Position numbers and translations under genes: made by a program | From: Vibrio tubiashii | Lineage (GTDB): Bacteria > Pseudomonadota > Gammaproteobacteria > Enterobacterales > Vibrionaceae | Length of the DNA stretch: 64,000 nucleotides | NCBI RefSeq assembly: GCF_028551255.1 | Contig: NZ_CP117029.1 | Span: forward strand, 1 to 64,000 | Direction: 5' to 3' | In this document: positions 63,555 through 64,000 of the stretch, one piece after another | Position numbering within the stretch: the stretch's first letter is position 1 | Layout: each line of letters begins with the position of its first letter | The notes under the pieces: generated by a model | What the model saw: the letters and a program-made list of their open reading frames with translations, nothing else | Databases searched by the model: none | Told to the model about the DNA's origin: nothing

Positions 63555-64000
63555 ATGAAACCTATCATAATTACTGGCGGTCCGGGTGCAGGTAAAACAA
63601 CCTTGCTTGAGGCTTTGGCTGAATATGGCTATGCCACATTTGCTGAGGGATCTCGCGCGCTGATTGAGCAGCAGAGCCAGCTGCCTGATGGTATTTTGCC
63701 ATGGACAGACTTGCCTAAATTCGCGCGTTTGTGCTTAAGGTTTATGGGTGACCAAAAGCTCACTGCGCAGCAATCACAGGTTGCTTTTATGGATCGAGCC
63801 ATTCCCGATATTGTTGGTTATCTTAAAGTGGGCGGCTGTGAGGTAGGGCAAGAGTTCCTAGACCAAAGTGCTGGATACCATAATCAGGTGTTTGTCTGCC
63901 GACCTGAAACCTCGATTTATGTTCAAGATGCGGTGCGTCCGCATAGTTTTGAAGAGGCACTACAAATCCACCAAGTGCTTGTCGAAACCTATACGGAGCT
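63555..64000 (+). CDS. AAA ATPase (AAA_28 type), truncated by the window end
   Basis: Open for 148 codons to the window edge. Starts MKPIIITGGPGAGKTTLLEA with Walker A GGPGAGKTT at residues 8-16. The remainder (EGSRALIEQQSQ, FMDRAIPDIVGYL) fits the small predicted-ATPase family AAA_28. I prefer ATG 63555 over ATG 63549 because AGGG at 63544-63547 is seven bases away. Function unknown; C-terminus not seen. Confidence 0.8.
   Translation, partial: MKPIIITGGPGAGKTTLLEALAEYGYATFAEGSRALIEQQSQLPDGILPWTDLPKFARLCLRFMGDQKLTAQQSQVAFMDRAIPDIVGYLKVGGCEVGQEFLDQSAGYHNQVFVCRPETSIYVQDAVRPHSFEEALQIHQVLVETYTE

Overview
The window is a stretch of a gammaproteobacterial main chromosome, almost certainly from Vibrio (Vibrionaceae). 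Gene order, a 16S gene of the Vibrio type, an 805-residue GyrB, and the run dnaA-dnaN-recF-gyrB ... glyQS-mneA ... ilvGMEDA-comM ... dsbA-srkA-ccoG ... trkHA-rsmB-fmt-def-dprA-smg ... purEK-tsaC-hemF-aroE-rrn ... ntrBC-glnA-typA all point there. The species cannot be fixed by reading alone. Base 1 is the GTG start codon of dnaA, so the replicon was probably rotated to begin there. The origin itself is not in view.

Layout. 1-6094: replication block dnaA, dnaN, recF, gyrB. 6095-7579: a structured gyrB trailer, a sigma-32 promoter with a long leader, the small heat-shock gene ibpA, and a DUF4156 lipoprotein. 7630-12075: avtA and glyQS on the minus strand. 12257-13074: a yybP-ykoY manganese riboswitch driving the UPF0016 Mn exporter mneA. 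13231-16257: two small membrane proteins, tusA, a LysR regulator and acuI. 16455-23036: the whole ilv(L)GMEDA operon with leader peptide and attenuator. 23245-31873: comM, a DUF2860 outer-membrane protein, an acyltransferase, srkA-dsbA, ccoG, yihD, an unlisted 55-codon basic ORF with unusual interleaved inverted repeats upstream, and a Spo0M-like protein. 31965-46836: trhA, trkAH, rsmB-fmt-def, the LysM-dprA-smg-zinc-finger cluster, purEK with a PurR box, tsaC-hemF-aroE, DUF1488 and a gamma-carbonic-anhydrase-like protein.

46837-52892: a complete rRNA operon with tandem promoters and boxA, in the order 16S, tRNA-Glu/Lys/Val, 23S, 5S, tRNA-Ser, terminator. 52920-56288: a periplasmic solute-binding protein and a Cache-HAMP-GGDEF-EAL enzyme, the most accessory-looking part. 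56456-61156: nitrogen regulation (ntrC, ntrB, a DUF4124 protein, glnA) with a sigma-54 promoter and an NtrC site. 61648-64000: typA/bipA and a truncated AAA ATPase.

The region is core chromosome: no insertion sequence, prophage, CRISPR array or classical defence island was seen, and no gene looks broken except the last, which is cut by the window edge. The novelty is mainly in RNA and small-gene features: the 55-aa basic protein at 30616-30783 and the pseudoknot-like repeat set at 30827-30956, the expression platform of the Mn riboswitch, a parS-like palindrome in the 3' end of recF, and the long heat-shock leader.
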